From positions 1 through 64,000 of the forward strand of contig JAJRZA010000009.1 in the NCBI GenBank assembly GCA_024275485.1: DNA of 64,000 nucleotides, written 5' to 3'. Origin of the DNA: Candidatus Krumholzibacteriota bacterium (GTDB lineage: Bacteria; Krumholzibacteriota; Krumholzibacteriia; LZORAL124-64-63). Under the pieces are notes generated by a model that had not been told where the DNA came from, searched no databases, and worked only from the letters and a program-made list of their open reading frames with translations. Each line of letters opens with the position of its first letter. Within the stretch, counting starts at the first letter, position 1. The position numbers and the translations under genes were made by a program. This document shows positions 44,590-53,229 of the stretch, one piece after another.

Positions 44590-46023
44590 ATGTCCTGGAG
44601 GTTTTACCCTTTTACCCAGATGCCACGGGGACTTGACTTGGAATTTACGCTTTTGCTTCTCGGGTCCACTCTCTTGTTCTGCTTCCTGGGCGGACTCATC
44701 TGGTATCGAACACGCAATGCTGGATTCGCGTTGGGGCTTTTTTTTCTTTATTACTGGTCCTTGTACGGGGCTTGGGCCATTGTCACGGATTTGAGCGGCG
44801 GTCAAAGTGGCAAGCGCTACCAGTATCTTTATGACAAGCTTTTTTTCATTTATCTGGATGGAGACTATTTCCTGTCTCTGGTCTACTATTCCCTGTTTTT
44901 GATTCTGGTCGCCGTTATGGTGCTGGCGGTGGCTGGAACGGCAAAAAAGAGATTGCCTTCAAAAACCAAGGCCATTGAAATTTTCCCCTGGCGTATGATT
45001 TTGGGCGGCGCCACTGCTTTGCTGGTCAGTTTTCTGCTGATTAGGGACCAGCTGGCTTACGCCATGCTGATGGGAATGTCCGGTTACCAAGTTACGGCCT
45101 CAGGAGAAGAACTGGGGGCCCTTTTTATTTTGCACCAGGCTTTTACAGTAATCGCTGTGTTGCCAGCGGCTATTGGGATCGCTGTGGCTGCCAGTGGGCA
45201 GGACGGTCTTTTTCTGAAGTCCCGGCACGATCCCAGCATCATGGTGGGATACCTGCTGTTTGCCGGTGCCCTGTTCGGTTATGGCATGCTGATGGGTAAC
45301 AAGGATGAACTTTTTTGGGGCATGATCCTGTCGGTGACCCTGTATCTTGTCAATGCTCGACGCCCGCGGTTTTGGCGGTTGTCGATTTGGGGCGCGACAG
45401 CTTTTGCCGCCATTGCCGTCATTGACTTCATAAGAACCTTGGCCATTGCTGATCTTACACAAGGGTTTGCCTGGCACGATGCGGTCGATACGGTGACTGG
45501 GATCACCAGCAGCAATGAGGCCTTCGGAGCCCATTTCTCCCTCTACGGGATATTGCATTATGATGTGCCGCTGACCTATGGTTCGAGTGTCGTCAGTTTG
45601 GTTGCCTCCCTGGTTCCCCGGGTTTTTTGGGCGGATAGACCGCCCACCGTATATGGTCATTATGCTGATACTGTAGGAGCTTTGCCTGACCAGGGGTACA
45701 CCATTCACCACGCTGCGGGCTGGTATTTGAATTTTGGTTTCTGGGGTGTGGTTGTTGGCGCCGTGGTTTTTGGGCTAATCTGGGGCCTTTTGTTTCGGGG
45801 CATCATGGTTCATTCAGCTCGAAATAGTACCTGGAAAGCAGTGTTTTGTGCCCTGGGTTTTGCAGGGTTCACGGGGGGTATTCCAGACTTGATCAGAATT
45901 GGTTTGGAAGGATATAAAGCGATCATATTATATTCGATCTTTGTCCCCTTTGTCATGGTGAAGTTAGCTTCAATTTCCTGGGGAAGCCGAGCCACCGGTG
46001 GATTGGAAGAACATGGTGGATAA
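44590..46023 (+). CDS. Wzy-like O-antigen/polysaccharide polymerase
   Basis: A hydrophobic protein with about ten to twelve predicted membrane helices over 477 residues and a large loop near residues 290-365 containing SSNEAFGAHFSLYGILH and VPRVFWADRPPTVYGHYADTVGA. This pattern (multiple helices, a periplasmic loop with arginines and histidines) fits Wzy-type polymerases, which join repeat units on undecaprenyl carriers. Sequence identity in this family is always low, so the call rests on topology and on flanking wzz- and wzx-like genes. The start is uncertain: ATG 44590 or ATG 44620. The end overlaps the flippase. Confidence 0.7.
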   Translation: MSWRFYPFTQMPRGLDLEFTLLLLGSTLLFCFLGGLIWYRTRNAGFALGLFFLYYWSLYGAWAIVTDLSGGQSGKRYQYLYDKLFFIYLDGDYFLSLVYYSLFLILVAVMVLAVAGTAKKRLPSKTKAIEIFPWRMILGGATALLVSFLLIRDQLAYAMLMGMSGYQVTASGEELGALFILHQAFTVIAVLPAAIGIAVAASGQDGLFLKSRHDPSIMVGYLLFAGALFGYGMLMGNKDELFWGMILSVTLYLVNARRPRFWRLSIWGATAFAAIAVIDFIRTLAIADLTQGFAWHDAVDTVTGITSSNEAFGAHFSLYGILHYDVPLTYGSSVVSLVASLVPRVFWADRPPTVYGHYADTVGALPDQGYTIHHAAGWYLNFGFWGVVVGAVVFGLIWGLLFRGIMVHSARNSTWKAVFCALGFAGFTGGIPDLIRIGLEGYKAIILYSIFVPFVMVKLASISWGSRATGGLEEHGG

Positions 46024-47302
46024 CTCTACCTCCGTCACCAGGGTAAGCTCCCTCGTCAGAGCCGATTTTTTCTGGTTGTATTTATCCAATGCTGTGGTCT
46101 TGCTGTCCGGCTTGCTCGTGTACCGTTTTGCCGGAGACTTCCTGGGCATTGATGGTTTTTCTGAATATTCACTGGCTCGCAGAACCGTGACGTTCCTGGC
46201 GCCGGCTCTGGTCATGGGGCTGGTGGTGGCTCTTCCGCGGAAAATGGCCATGGTTGAAGTACAGGAGGGTCCGCAGGCTGCAGAATCCCGATTTTGGTCT
46301 GCTTTGGCGATCATGGCACTGATCCATGGACTTCTGGTGGTAGCTGCTTTTTTTCTGCCTGGTCCAGCCGCCACCCTGTTTTTTGGAAAAGAGGAATATT
46401 CCGACCTTATTCTACCGTTGGCATTTTTTATAGTGGGACTCTCTTGGCATGATTTAGTTTCAGCCTTTTATCGTGGGCGCATTCGGATGCGCGTCTACAG
46501 TTTATTGGAAATTCTAAACCGGGGAATCGTGCCGATCATGGTGTTCCTGTTGTTGAACGATGGCACTCGGGGAGTATTGCTTTGGACTGGGCTTTTGACC
46601 ATGGGCACCAGCGCAGTGGCCACTATTGTGATTGCCTCTGCCGGAAATCTAAAGTTGGGGGGGATCTTGAGTCATGGGCGGGACCTGCTGTCCTACGGTT
46701 TGCCCAGGGTTCCCGGGGATTTTATGTTGGGTGGCATTCTGGGTCTCCCCAGCATGTTGGCGGCTCATACTGTCAGCACCGAAGTGGCTGGCCAAGTGGC
46801 CTTTGGAGCGACCCTGCTGGCCCTCGGTGGTACTGCGGTAAGCCCAATAAGCGTGGCTATGTTGCCCCATGCGGCCAAACTCATCCAGTCGGGAAAAATG
46901 CAGGATTTGAAGGTCGAAACGATTCGCATGCTGCGCTTTGCTGTCCCCCTGGCTTTGGTTGGGGTTCTGGTTGCTGAAATCGGCATGACATGGATTATTC
47001 GTTGGTATCTGGGTGGGGAATTTTTGCACGCGGTGCCCATTCTTCGCGTCATTGCCCTTTGTGCCCTTCCTTATGTGGTGTTTTTCACTCTGCGCAGCAT
47101 CATCGACGCGGCCCATCACAGAGCAGTCAACAGCCGGAATTGCTTTTGGAGTCTGCTGGTTTTTTTCCTGGTCTGGGGAGGCTGGAATATAGTGTCATCT
47201 GGTTTGGGTGCCATTCTTGCCGGTATCGTTGCTGCCCATTACTGCCTGGGGTGTTTAACAGTATGGGAAACCCTGAAACTTTTTCGGCGAAAAAGGGGTT
47301 AG
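46013..47302 (+). CDS. Wzx-like polysaccharide flippase
   Basis: A MATE/MOP-superfamily integral membrane protein of 429 residues with about twelve predicted helices. The opening FWLYLSNAVVLLSGLLVYRFAGDFLGIDGFSEYSLARR and the later GLPRVPGDFMLGGI are typical of the oligosaccharide flippase family. It would move lipid-linked repeats to the periplasmic face for Wzy. ATG 46013 is preferred because GGAAG lies just upstream; GTG 45998 is possible. It overlaps the polymerase gene by 11 bp, implying translational coupling. Confidence 0.82.
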   Translation: MVDNSTSVTRVSSLVRADFFWLYLSNAVVLLSGLLVYRFAGDFLGIDGFSEYSLARRTVTFLAPALVMGLVVALPRKMAMVEVQEGPQAAESRFWSALAIMALIHGLLVVAAFFLPGPAATLFFGKEEYSDLILPLAFFIVGLSWHDLVSAFYRGRIRMRVYSLLEILNRGIVPIMVFLLLNDGTRGVLLWTGLLTMGTSAVATIVIASAGNLKLGGILSHGRDLLSYGLPRVPGDFMLGGILGLPSMLAAHTVSTEVAGQVAFGATLLALGGTAVSPISVAMLPHAAKLIQSGKMQDLKVETIRMLRFAVPLALVGVLVAEIGMTWIIRWYLGGEFLHAVPILRVIALCALPYVVFFTLRSIIDAAHHRAVNSRNCFWSLLVFFLVWGGWNIVSSGLGAILAGIVAAHYCLGCLTVWETLKLFRRKRG

Positions 47303-47366
47303 CCTCGATTTCCGATTTATTTCTGTTTGAGGTCGTTGCTGTCCTAACAAGAATTTGCTGGAGAAG

Positions 47367-47395
47367 TTGACTGAATAGGGGGTGGGCTTTAGCAT
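47367..47395 (+). promoter_or_regulatory. candidate promoter ahead of the RGP-like gene
   Basis: TTGACT at 47367-47372 and TAGCAT at 47390-47395 are spaced by 17 bp, with nine of twelve consensus matches. It would give a leader of about 145 nt that contains the hairpin at 47460-47474. Confidence 0.35.
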
Positions 47396-47459
47396 GTGGT
47401 TGCCCTATTGGTTTTGGGTTTGGATTCGACCTGTGGTAAAAACGATTTCCCCATTTTTA

Positions 47460-47492
47460 CGGCGGGCCTCGCCGATAATTTGGTTATTTTTT
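47460..47492 (+). terminator. hairpin with T-rich tail downstream of the flippase gene
   Basis: CGGCG (47460-47464) and CGCCG (47470-47474) form a 5-bp stem around GGCCT, followed after an AT-rich spacer by TTATTTTTT. The T run is separated from the stem by 11 bp, so termination may be weak. It could end the wzz-wzy-wzx transcript or attenuate the next gene. Confidence 0.35.
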
Positions 47493-47547
47493 AAGAACAA
47501 GAGTGGTTAGAGATCATAATTTATCTTCAGGCAGTAAGGAGAAATTC

Positions 47548-48615
47548 ATGCTGGTAATAATTCCTTCAAATCGAGAAATTACCTTATCCTATCTGACCCC
47601 TCTCATTGAATATGGTGCCAGGTTCATCATAGTTGATGATACCCCAGGCTCTATCACCATCGACCACCCACAGTTCCGAGTATACAATTGGGAAGATCGC
47701 AAGAAAATGCTTGGGCCCCTTGATGTTGCCATTCCGAAGCGAACAGGGGCCAGCATGGTGTTTGGGTTTTTCATTGCCTGGCAGGAGGCGGAAGACGATG
47801 AGATCATCATCACTTTTGGAGATGATTGCGAGGTTACGGATTCCAATTTTCCCATGGCTGTGGAAAATGCGTTATCCCATATGGTGCGGCCGGAGATGAA
47901 GGGCCAGGGCCTGCATCTAAACATCCTCAACCTGTACGAAGACGTTTCGAAGGACCTGTTCCCACGGGGCTTTCCCTATGCTGCCCGGGCAACCAACCGA
48001 CCCTGCACACTCGGCCCGGAAGTTTCCAGTACTGCTGATTTTAACCTTGGTCTCTGGCAAGGTGCTTTCGACGTGAACGCTGTTGACAAGATATCCGGTC
48101 CCGAGTGGTACCATCCGGAGGCTCGATTGAAAAGTGATTCGACACTGGTTCCTCCAAAAGCGCTTGTGTCGGTGTGTTCCATGAATATGCAGTTCCGCAA
48201 ATTTCTTATTCCGGCCGTTTACCAGCTGCCCATGCACGTGAAGAACATGGAGCATTGGGTCATCGACCGGTATGGAGATATTTGGGGTGGTTTTATTCTG
48301 AAGATACTCATGGATATCGCAGGTCACCGTATGGCCGTCGGCAGTCCCATGATCAGGCACAACAAGATCCACGGATATGAGCGAAATTTATGGCAGGAAC
48401 ACATCACCCATTTTGTCAATGACGAGTTCATTGATCTATTGCTCGAATCCAGCCTGGAAGTGAAACCCGCCGGTTACGTATCGATGCTCGGTGATCTTCA
48501 TGAGGGGATGGCACGTCGCTCTCACAATTGCAGTGTTCTGCTTAAACCCTATGTGCAACCGCATCTCTTGGATTGCCTGGGCGCATGGATTGAAATCTTC
48601 AGTCGATCAAATTGA
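47548..48615 (+). CDS. reversibly glycosylated polypeptide/UDP-arabinopyranose mutase-like protein
   Basis: The 355-residue product resembles the plant RGP/UAM family, which interconverts UDP-arabinopyranose and UDP-arabinofuranose. Landmarks in the plant order are VIIPSNRE at the start, an acidic metal-binding segment FGDDCEV (about 90-96, DDD in plants), RGFPYAAR with arginines 140 and 147 seven residues apart like the two functionally important plant arginines, FNLGLW, CSMNMQFRKFLIPAVY (CGMNLAFDRELIGPAMY-like in plants) and RYGDIWGGFILKI (RYDDMWAGWCVK-like). The HNK and WQE segments also recur. ATG 47548 has AAGGAG upstream. Another GT2-like transferase function cannot be excluded. Confidence 0.75.
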   Translation: MLVIIPSNREITLSYLTPLIEYGARFIIVDDTPGSITIDHPQFRVYNWEDRKKMLGPLDVAIPKRTGASMVFGFFIAWQEAEDDEIIITFGDDCEVTDSNFPMAVENALSHMVRPEMKGQGLHLNILNLYEDVSKDLFPRGFPYAARATNRPCTLGPEVSSTADFNLGLWQGAFDVNAVDKISGPEWYHPEARLKSDSTLVPPKALVSVCSMNMQFRKFLIPAVYQLPMHVKNMEHWVIDRYGDIWGGFILKILMDIAGHRMAVGSPMIRHNKIHGYERNLWQEHITHFVNDEFIDLLLESSLEVKPAGYVSMLGDLHEGMARRSHNCSVLLKPYVQPHLLDCLGAWIEIFSRSN

Positions 48616-48825
48616 TTTCAATGTTGAGCCCCTGAAAGTGTTTTACCTTTTCTACCTTGGCAGTCCTGTCCTGCCAAGGCAATCCCCCTATCAAGCATAA
48701 CTCAAAGTGTGCTCGCAATTCATCGGCAGTGCTCTGGTCTGCACCTTCCGATCGTAGTATTCAGCCCATCTCTGGGGTTCCCACAAACGGTTATTCTTGC
48801 CCGTTTCCGGTGTTTCGTGCATTAG

Positions 48826-49044
48826 TTGTATCACGTTTTCTTGAAAGTGGAGTCGTTAGGCAAGGGTTATTGGTGCCTGCACTTGAAAGATGGGCAGTGT
48901 GGTGGTTGCCAGCCTATGGATAGTTTCTTGAGTTATTCATTCTCAGGATCAAGCAGGATATATGCCGGGAACATTTTCTGGGGCACAACTAAGGCTATTG
49001 CCATATGGGTCGATACCTGGGAGAATAGAACACATTGCCGGACT
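48826..49044 (+). pseudogene. possible decayed IS1595-type transposase fragment
   Basis: The stretch 48616-49193 (about 580 bp) holds no intact gene. In it a short frame reads GYWCLHLKDGQCGGC, then AGNIFWGTTKAIAIWVDTW. This resembles the zinc-ribbon end of IS1595-family transposases, which have paired cysteines followed by a G-T-x-F-x-G-x-K-L-x-x-x-W segment. The cysteine spacing is degraded, and no catalytic DDE core follows. I consider it a decayed remnant, with a chance match as the alternative. Confidence 0.3.
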
Positions 49045-49083
49045 TAAGGAATAAGGAATAAGGAATAAGGAATAAGGAATAAG
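49045..49083 (+). repeat. heptanucleotide tandem repeat (AAGGAAT)n
   Basis: Five exact copies of AAGGAAT run from 49046 to 49080, with partial copies at both ends. The array lies in the gene-poor stretch between the RGP-like and lipoprotein genes. Seven is not a multiple of three, but the array is non-coding, and it could vary in length by slipped-strand pairing about 110 bp ahead of the lipoprotein start. Confidence 0.95.
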
Positions 49084-49193
49084 ATGAATAGTCCCCATTT
49101 TTTTGGCCATGCAAAAGCACGCTATGTTCAGCCTGATTTTGCAGGGATATTTACCATGATTCCAGGCGTTGAGTCCTGTCGGGCGGACGTGTG

Positions 49194-50351
49194 GTGAAAT
49201 TGAACTCCCTGGCCTTCCTTGTTCTCATCTTGTTGGTTTCCGGCGGTTGCGGAGCAGTGGACATGGCGCCGGTCCAGGAACTGGGATCTCCCCGTAGCCA
49301 GGCTATCCGATCCTTCTGGTCAGCCCAGGACAGTTCGATTCGCAGCCGCCCCGATATGGTCTTCGACCAACAATCCAACGTGTTTGATCCCCGGGTTTAC
49401 CCTTCTGAGGCCGCTGTTTCTTTTCTTTCTGCCTGGTTGGTGACTGGCGAAAGCCGCTTTCGGGAGGATGCCGTCAGGCAGTTGGAATACGCCCGTTCTC
49501 TTGAGGACTCTTTTCATTATCAAATCTATCCAGAGGATTTACGGATTGAAGAGGAAGAACCCCTTGTCAGCACCAACGCCCAGGCCCGCCTGGTTCAAGG
49601 GTATTTCCTTGCATGGAAAATCCTGGAGGATAGGCGCTACCTGGATTGGGCCGACCAGGCTTTGACTGCCCTGTTGAGTCTACCTTTGAGTGAGGCCTGC
49701 TGGCAGATGGAATGCTTCCCTGCTTGGGCTTTTCTTTACACCCGGGAGGCATCACCGCAACCGTGGACCAGTTGTTTTGTCAATCCCAACCAGAACGCTG
49801 TTATTGGTCTGGTCCTGACTCTTTTGCATCACGAGCCGCTTTCGGCTCATTTTGGCTCCGAGGAAACTGGCCTACTGGCCTTGTCACAGCTTAGGTGCGC
49901 AATGGTGATGATGGACGACCTGGGGCGAGTCCCGCTTTCGGCCAGTGGAGGTGATCCTCAATTGTTCGACACTCGCTATGGACACTACACTTTGTTGCAT
50001 GTTCTCTGGGCACAGCGTTTCTGGAACGACCCGCAACTACAGCTGGATTTGCAAAAGTCCAACCAGTGGGTGGATGAGTATAATCGCAACCATTCGGTGA
50101 CTCTTCGGTATTATCCGGAATACATTTACGGTCCGGTCCCTGATCCCACGGAGTTGTATTCCCGGTATCCAATGACCTACTTTCTGGGTGGGGACATGCA
50201 AGCCCTGGAGGAGGGGCTGGACGAAGTTTGGCTCCGGCATGAGTCCTTCACTACAGTCCAGGGTGGCTTTATCAGTGGACAGGCGGTCCTGCACGCCATG
50301 GGGATTCCGCGCAGAGATTATTGGCCTGAAGAGGTTGTGAACCCTGATTAG
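49194..50351 (+). CDS. lipoprotein of unknown function, helical-hairpin fold
   Basis: The 385-residue protein has a type II signal peptide with the lipobox VSGGC near residue 19. The mature part is rich in paired helices and aromatic residues (FLSAWLVTGESRFREDAVRQLEYARSL, ARLVQGYFLAWKILEDRRYLDWADQALTALL), a pattern seen in alpha/alpha-barrel glycosidases, lyases and glucuronyl epimerases. I do not recognise catalytic residues. Its position between sugar-modifying and glycosyltransferase genes suggests a role in processing the exported polymer. GTG 49194 is chosen, with GTG 49191 as alternative. Confidence 0.65.
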   Translation: MKLNSLAFLVLILLVSGGCGAVDMAPVQELGSPRSQAIRSFWSAQDSSIRSRPDMVFDQQSNVFDPRVYPSEAAVSFLSAWLVTGESRFREDAVRQLEYARSLEDSFHYQIYPEDLRIEEEEPLVSTNAQARLVQGYFLAWKILEDRRYLDWADQALTALLSLPLSEACWQMECFPAWAFLYTREASPQPWTSCFVNPNQNAVIGLVLTLLHHEPLSAHFGSEETGLLALSQLRCAMVMMDDLGRVPLSASGGDPQLFDTRYGHYTLLHVLWAQRFWNDPQLQLDLQKSNQWVDEYNRNHSVTLRYYPEYIYGPVPDPTELYSRYPMTYFLGGDMQALEEGLDEVWLRHESFTTVQGGFISGQAVLHAMGIPRRDYWPEEVVNPD

Positions 50352-50526
50352 TGCTCTCTTGCCTTTCATATTATTTTTCATCTGCTATCTTTTTTCCATT
50401 GAAGATGATCCCGATTCACCCTTGATATCAATGGAATTGAAGCCATTTTCACCGCTGGATGCGAAGTGAAAACAAGGGTTGGCTTCATCCATATGGCCAG
50501 AGATGGTCTGCTATGGAGGATACTTG

Positions 50527-51504
50527 ATGCGTGTGCTGTGGCCCCACAATTTCGATCTGGCCGTGAAAAATTCCGGTATTTTCATGACTACCCTGGCCGA
50601 AGGGGTGCGCGATCTGGGTGTGGAACTCGATTTGTTATATCTTGGGGCACTTGGTGATCCACGAAACCTCCGTCGCGCTTTTGCCCTGGTTCAAAAACGT
50701 TCCGAGGGTTACGATATCGTCCATGCTCAGTATGGTTCCCTTTGTGCTGTTGCTTGTTCCGGAGCAAGGGCCAAAACGGTTCTTTCCTTGCGAGGATCGG
50801 ACTGGCATCGATATCAGGGCCCGGACCGGCGGGAGAGTTACCATGGTTTGGTCGCCCACTGGCTATCCCGAGTGGTGGCTCGAAAGTACGATTGCGTGGT
50901 AGCCATGTCGAATCGCATGGCAACTGAAATCGTTGCCAAAACCGGGCATCCGGATGTCGCCGTCATACCGGATCCTATCGATCTGCGACTTTTTTCCGAA
51001 GAGCACGCTTGGCCTGCCTCTGCTCCAAAGGGAGATCTCTCTCCCAGTGGTTTTTCAGTGCTTTTTACAACGGTCCATCGGGACAATCCCATCAAACGAG
51101 GGGGTCTAGCTGCTGAAGCGGTGGCTCTAGCCGAGCGTACCCTCGGTAAGGTGAAACTGAGAGTGGCCAGTGGCCTCACCCACACCGAGATGCCAGATTT
51201 TGTTGCCGGATGTGATGTGGCACTTTCGACCTCCACTCACGAGGGGTGGCCGAATGCGATAAAGGAAGCCCTCGCCTGTAACGTGCCTTTTGTGGCCACC
51301 GATGTTAGTGATTTGCGGGGAATTGCGGACATCGAGCCAAGTTGTTTTGTTGTCGGGGCCAATAGCCAAGAATTAGGCCAGGCGCTTATTGAAGTTCTTC
51401 AGATGCCCCATCGACCTGATCTGCGGCGTCATGTGGCTGTGATGGATTTGCCCTTGGTCAGTGCCCAACTGGTTGACAAGTACCAGAAACTCAGGACCCG
51501 GTAA
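50527..51504 (+). CDS. glycosyltransferase family 4 (second)
   Basis: A GT-B glycosyltransferase of 325 residues. It starts MRVLWPHNFDLAVKNSG, has LSLRGSDWHRY in the N-terminal domain, VAMSNRMATEIVAKTGHPDVAVIPDPIDLRLF at the hinge and a C-terminal STHEGWPNAIKEALACNVPFVATDV, the typical acid-rich donor-binding segment. It lacks transmembrane helices. ATG 50527 has a GGAGG site upstream. It likely extends the lipid-linked repeat unit. Confidence 0.85.
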   Translation: MRVLWPHNFDLAVKNSGIFMTTLAEGVRDLGVELDLLYLGALGDPRNLRRAFALVQKRSEGYDIVHAQYGSLCAVACSGARAKTVLSLRGSDWHRYQGPDRRESYHGLVAHWLSRVVARKYDCVVAMSNRMATEIVAKTGHPDVAVIPDPIDLRLFSEEHAWPASAPKGDLSPSGFSVLFTTVHRDNPIKRGGLAAEAVALAERTLGKVKLRVASGLTHTEMPDFVAGCDVALSTSTHEGWPNAIKEALACNVPFVATDVSDLRGIADIEPSCFVVGANSQELGQALIEVLQMPHRPDLRRHVAVMDLPLVSAQLVDKYQKLRTR

Positions 51505-51520
51505 TTTGAACCCGGTAATT
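51496..51520 (+). repeat. 11-bp direct repeat at the end of the GT4 gene
   Basis: ACCCGGTAATT occurs at 51496-51506 and again at 51510-51520. The first copy includes the TAA stop of the glycosyltransferase. It looks like a small local duplication just ahead of the next promoter. Confidence 0.8.
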
Positions 51521-51528
51521 CGGCTCAA

Positions 51529-51557
51529 TTGACTATTACATTCCGGCTGGCTATTAT
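51529..51557 (+). promoter_or_regulatory. strong promoter for the membrane glycosyltransferase gene
   Basis: TTGACT at 51529-51534 and TATTAT at 51552-51557 are separated by exactly 17 bp, with five of six matches in each hexamer. Transcription would start near 51564, about 46 bp ahead of ATG 51610. It is one of the best promoter matches in the window and implies this gene is separately expressed. Confidence 0.6.
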
Positions 51558-51609
51558 AAAATCGAATTGGGAAAAAAGAGTGTAACAATGCGGGTGAAAT
51601 AATCCATCA

Positions 51610-53229
51610 ATGTCAAAAATTTTTAAGGAAATCATGCTCTCGTTCTTTAACTCCCAGAGGTATTTGTTTCCTTTGGTTGTGATTGCTGCTTTTCTGTTCA
51701 CCGTTTTCTGGTTGCGCAGCAGTAATCAGGTTCCCGATGACGCATTTATTTCCCTTCGCTATGCTCAACACCTGGCTGAAGGATTGGGGTTCAGATTTAA
51801 CCCCGGTTGGGAACGGGTAGAAGGGTTTTCCAGCCCTCTTCATGTGGTCCTTTTGGCCGGTTCCATCCTGCTAGGGGTTGCCCCACTGGCGGCCAGTCAG
51901 CTTTCTTCGATTTTGCCGGGGTTTCTTTTGCTGATGGCTTTTTTTGTTTGGTCTCGGAAAATCCTAGGCAGGGTTTGGGGCTTTGCGGCAGCTTTGGCCT
52001 TGGCCGTAAATCCGGCTTTTACCATTTGGTCCCGGGGGGGGTTGGAGACGACCCTCTTTGCTCTTTGGATTTTTCTGGTGCTGGTTGCCGGGATTGAGCG
52101 AAGATGGTCGATCATGGGTATTCTGGGTGGATTGATCGCCTTGACCAGGCCTGAAGGAATGTTGTACTGGTTACCTGTCGCAGGTTGGATGTTTTTTTTC
52201 GCCCGGAATGACGATGGAAAGTTTGGTGGCGCTGTCAAGAAAATGTGCTGGATGCCGGCCATTTACCTACCATGGCTGATTTTTCGTTTTCTTTATTTCC
52301 AGGACTTTTTCCCCAACACCTATTACGCCAAAATGGATGGTGTTCGCCTGGCCCAGATTAACCGTGGGGCAAACTATTTGTGGGATTTTTTAGGCCGCAA
52401 TGACCTTCGCCTGGCGGAAATATTGGCCATCATGGCCGCCATTTTCGTATTAAATAAAAGTGGTTGGAAGTTTCGAACCGGCACTGTGCAAACATGGCAG
52501 ATTTTGGCCTTGGGATTGGCCGTATGCGCTGCAACTTTTGTTCTTCTGTCTGGTGGGGATCACATGGCTCAGCATCGTTTCCTGCTACCGATCATTCCGA
52601 TAATCCTTTTGTTTGGGGCCTGGGGAGGGAAAACCCTGGCGGAGTTGGCGGCACAAAGTAGCCTGCGAGTTGCCGTTCAGGGACTTCTTCTTTTGGTCTT
52701 CCTATCACCGCATGCATTGGTTTTCAACAAAGATCTGCGAAATCCCATCAACCCGCTGCATCGCCCGGTTGGGTTGGTGGAGCCATGGGGATCCCACGGT
52801 ATTCCTGGCTTGTTTAAACTTGGTCTGAAGCTGGGAGAAATTCTTCCCCACACCGCCACGTTGGCTCTGGTCCCTGCCGGGGCTCTTCCTTATGCCAGCG
52901 AGTTGCCATGTATCGACATGTTGGGTTTGAACGATAAGGAAATTGCACGACAACATGTGTCTAGTATGGGTCGGGGCCGGATGGGTCACGAGAAGGGCAG
53001 TGGCGCAATAATAATGTCCCGGAAGCCGGATTATATTCTATTGCGAACCGCCCCAGCTCCTGTCGATGCCGGCGTTCAGGATCCCAGGGAGCATTCCCTG
53101 GACTTGACGCCGGTGAGGGAACTCTGGTTGGATGAGGGTTTTCACCAACAGTATGAACCATTTGTGGTGCCGGTTGATGAAAATTTGGCCTTCACTCTTT
53201 TTCGACGGAAAATGGATTCGGCCCAATAA
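51610..53229 (+). CDS. GT-C membrane glycosyltransferase, AftB-like
   Basis: An integral membrane protein of 539 residues with about ten helices and an extracytoplasmic C-terminal domain. The first periplasmic loop, DDAFISLRYAQHLAEG followed by FNPGWERVEGFSSPL, carries the aspartate pair and the GERVEGYSSPL-like motif found in mycobacterial AftB-like arabinofuranosyltransferases and related GT-C enzymes. A later CIDMLGLNDKEIA segment is also typical. Such enzymes use a polyprenyl-phosphate sugar outside the cytoplasmic membrane. ATG 51610 has a weak site; ATG 51634, with AAGGAA three bases upstream, is an alternative. Confidence 0.75.
   Translation: MSKIFKEIMLSFFNSQRYLFPLVVIAAFLFTVFWLRSSNQVPDDAFISLRYAQHLAEGLGFRFNPGWERVEGFSSPLHVVLLAGSILLGVAPLAASQLSSILPGFLLLMAFFVWSRKILGRVWGFAAALALAVNPAFTIWSRGGLETTLFALWIFLVLVAGIERRWSIMGILGGLIALTRPEGMLYWLPVAGWMFFFARNDDGKFGGAVKKMCWMPAIYLPWLIFRFLYFQDFFPNTYYAKMDGVRLAQINRGANYLWDFLGRNDLRLAEILAIMAAIFVLNKSGWKFRTGTVQTWQILALGLAVCAATFVLLSGGDHMAQHRFLLPIIPIILLFGAWGGKTLAELAAQSSLRVAVQGLLLLVFLSPHALVFNKDLRNPINPLHRPVGLVEPWGSHGIPGLFKLGLKLGEILPHTATLALVPAGALPYASELPCIDMLGLNDKEIARQHVSSMGRGRMGHEKGSGAIIMSRKPDYILLRTAPAPVDAGVQDPREHSLDLTPVRELWLDEGFHQQYEPFVVPVDENLAFTLFRRKMDSAQ

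Noticed and set aside
49045-49083. CRISPR array
   Set aside because: The repeat unit is seven bases with no spacers, and no cas gene is present; it is a simple tandem repeat.
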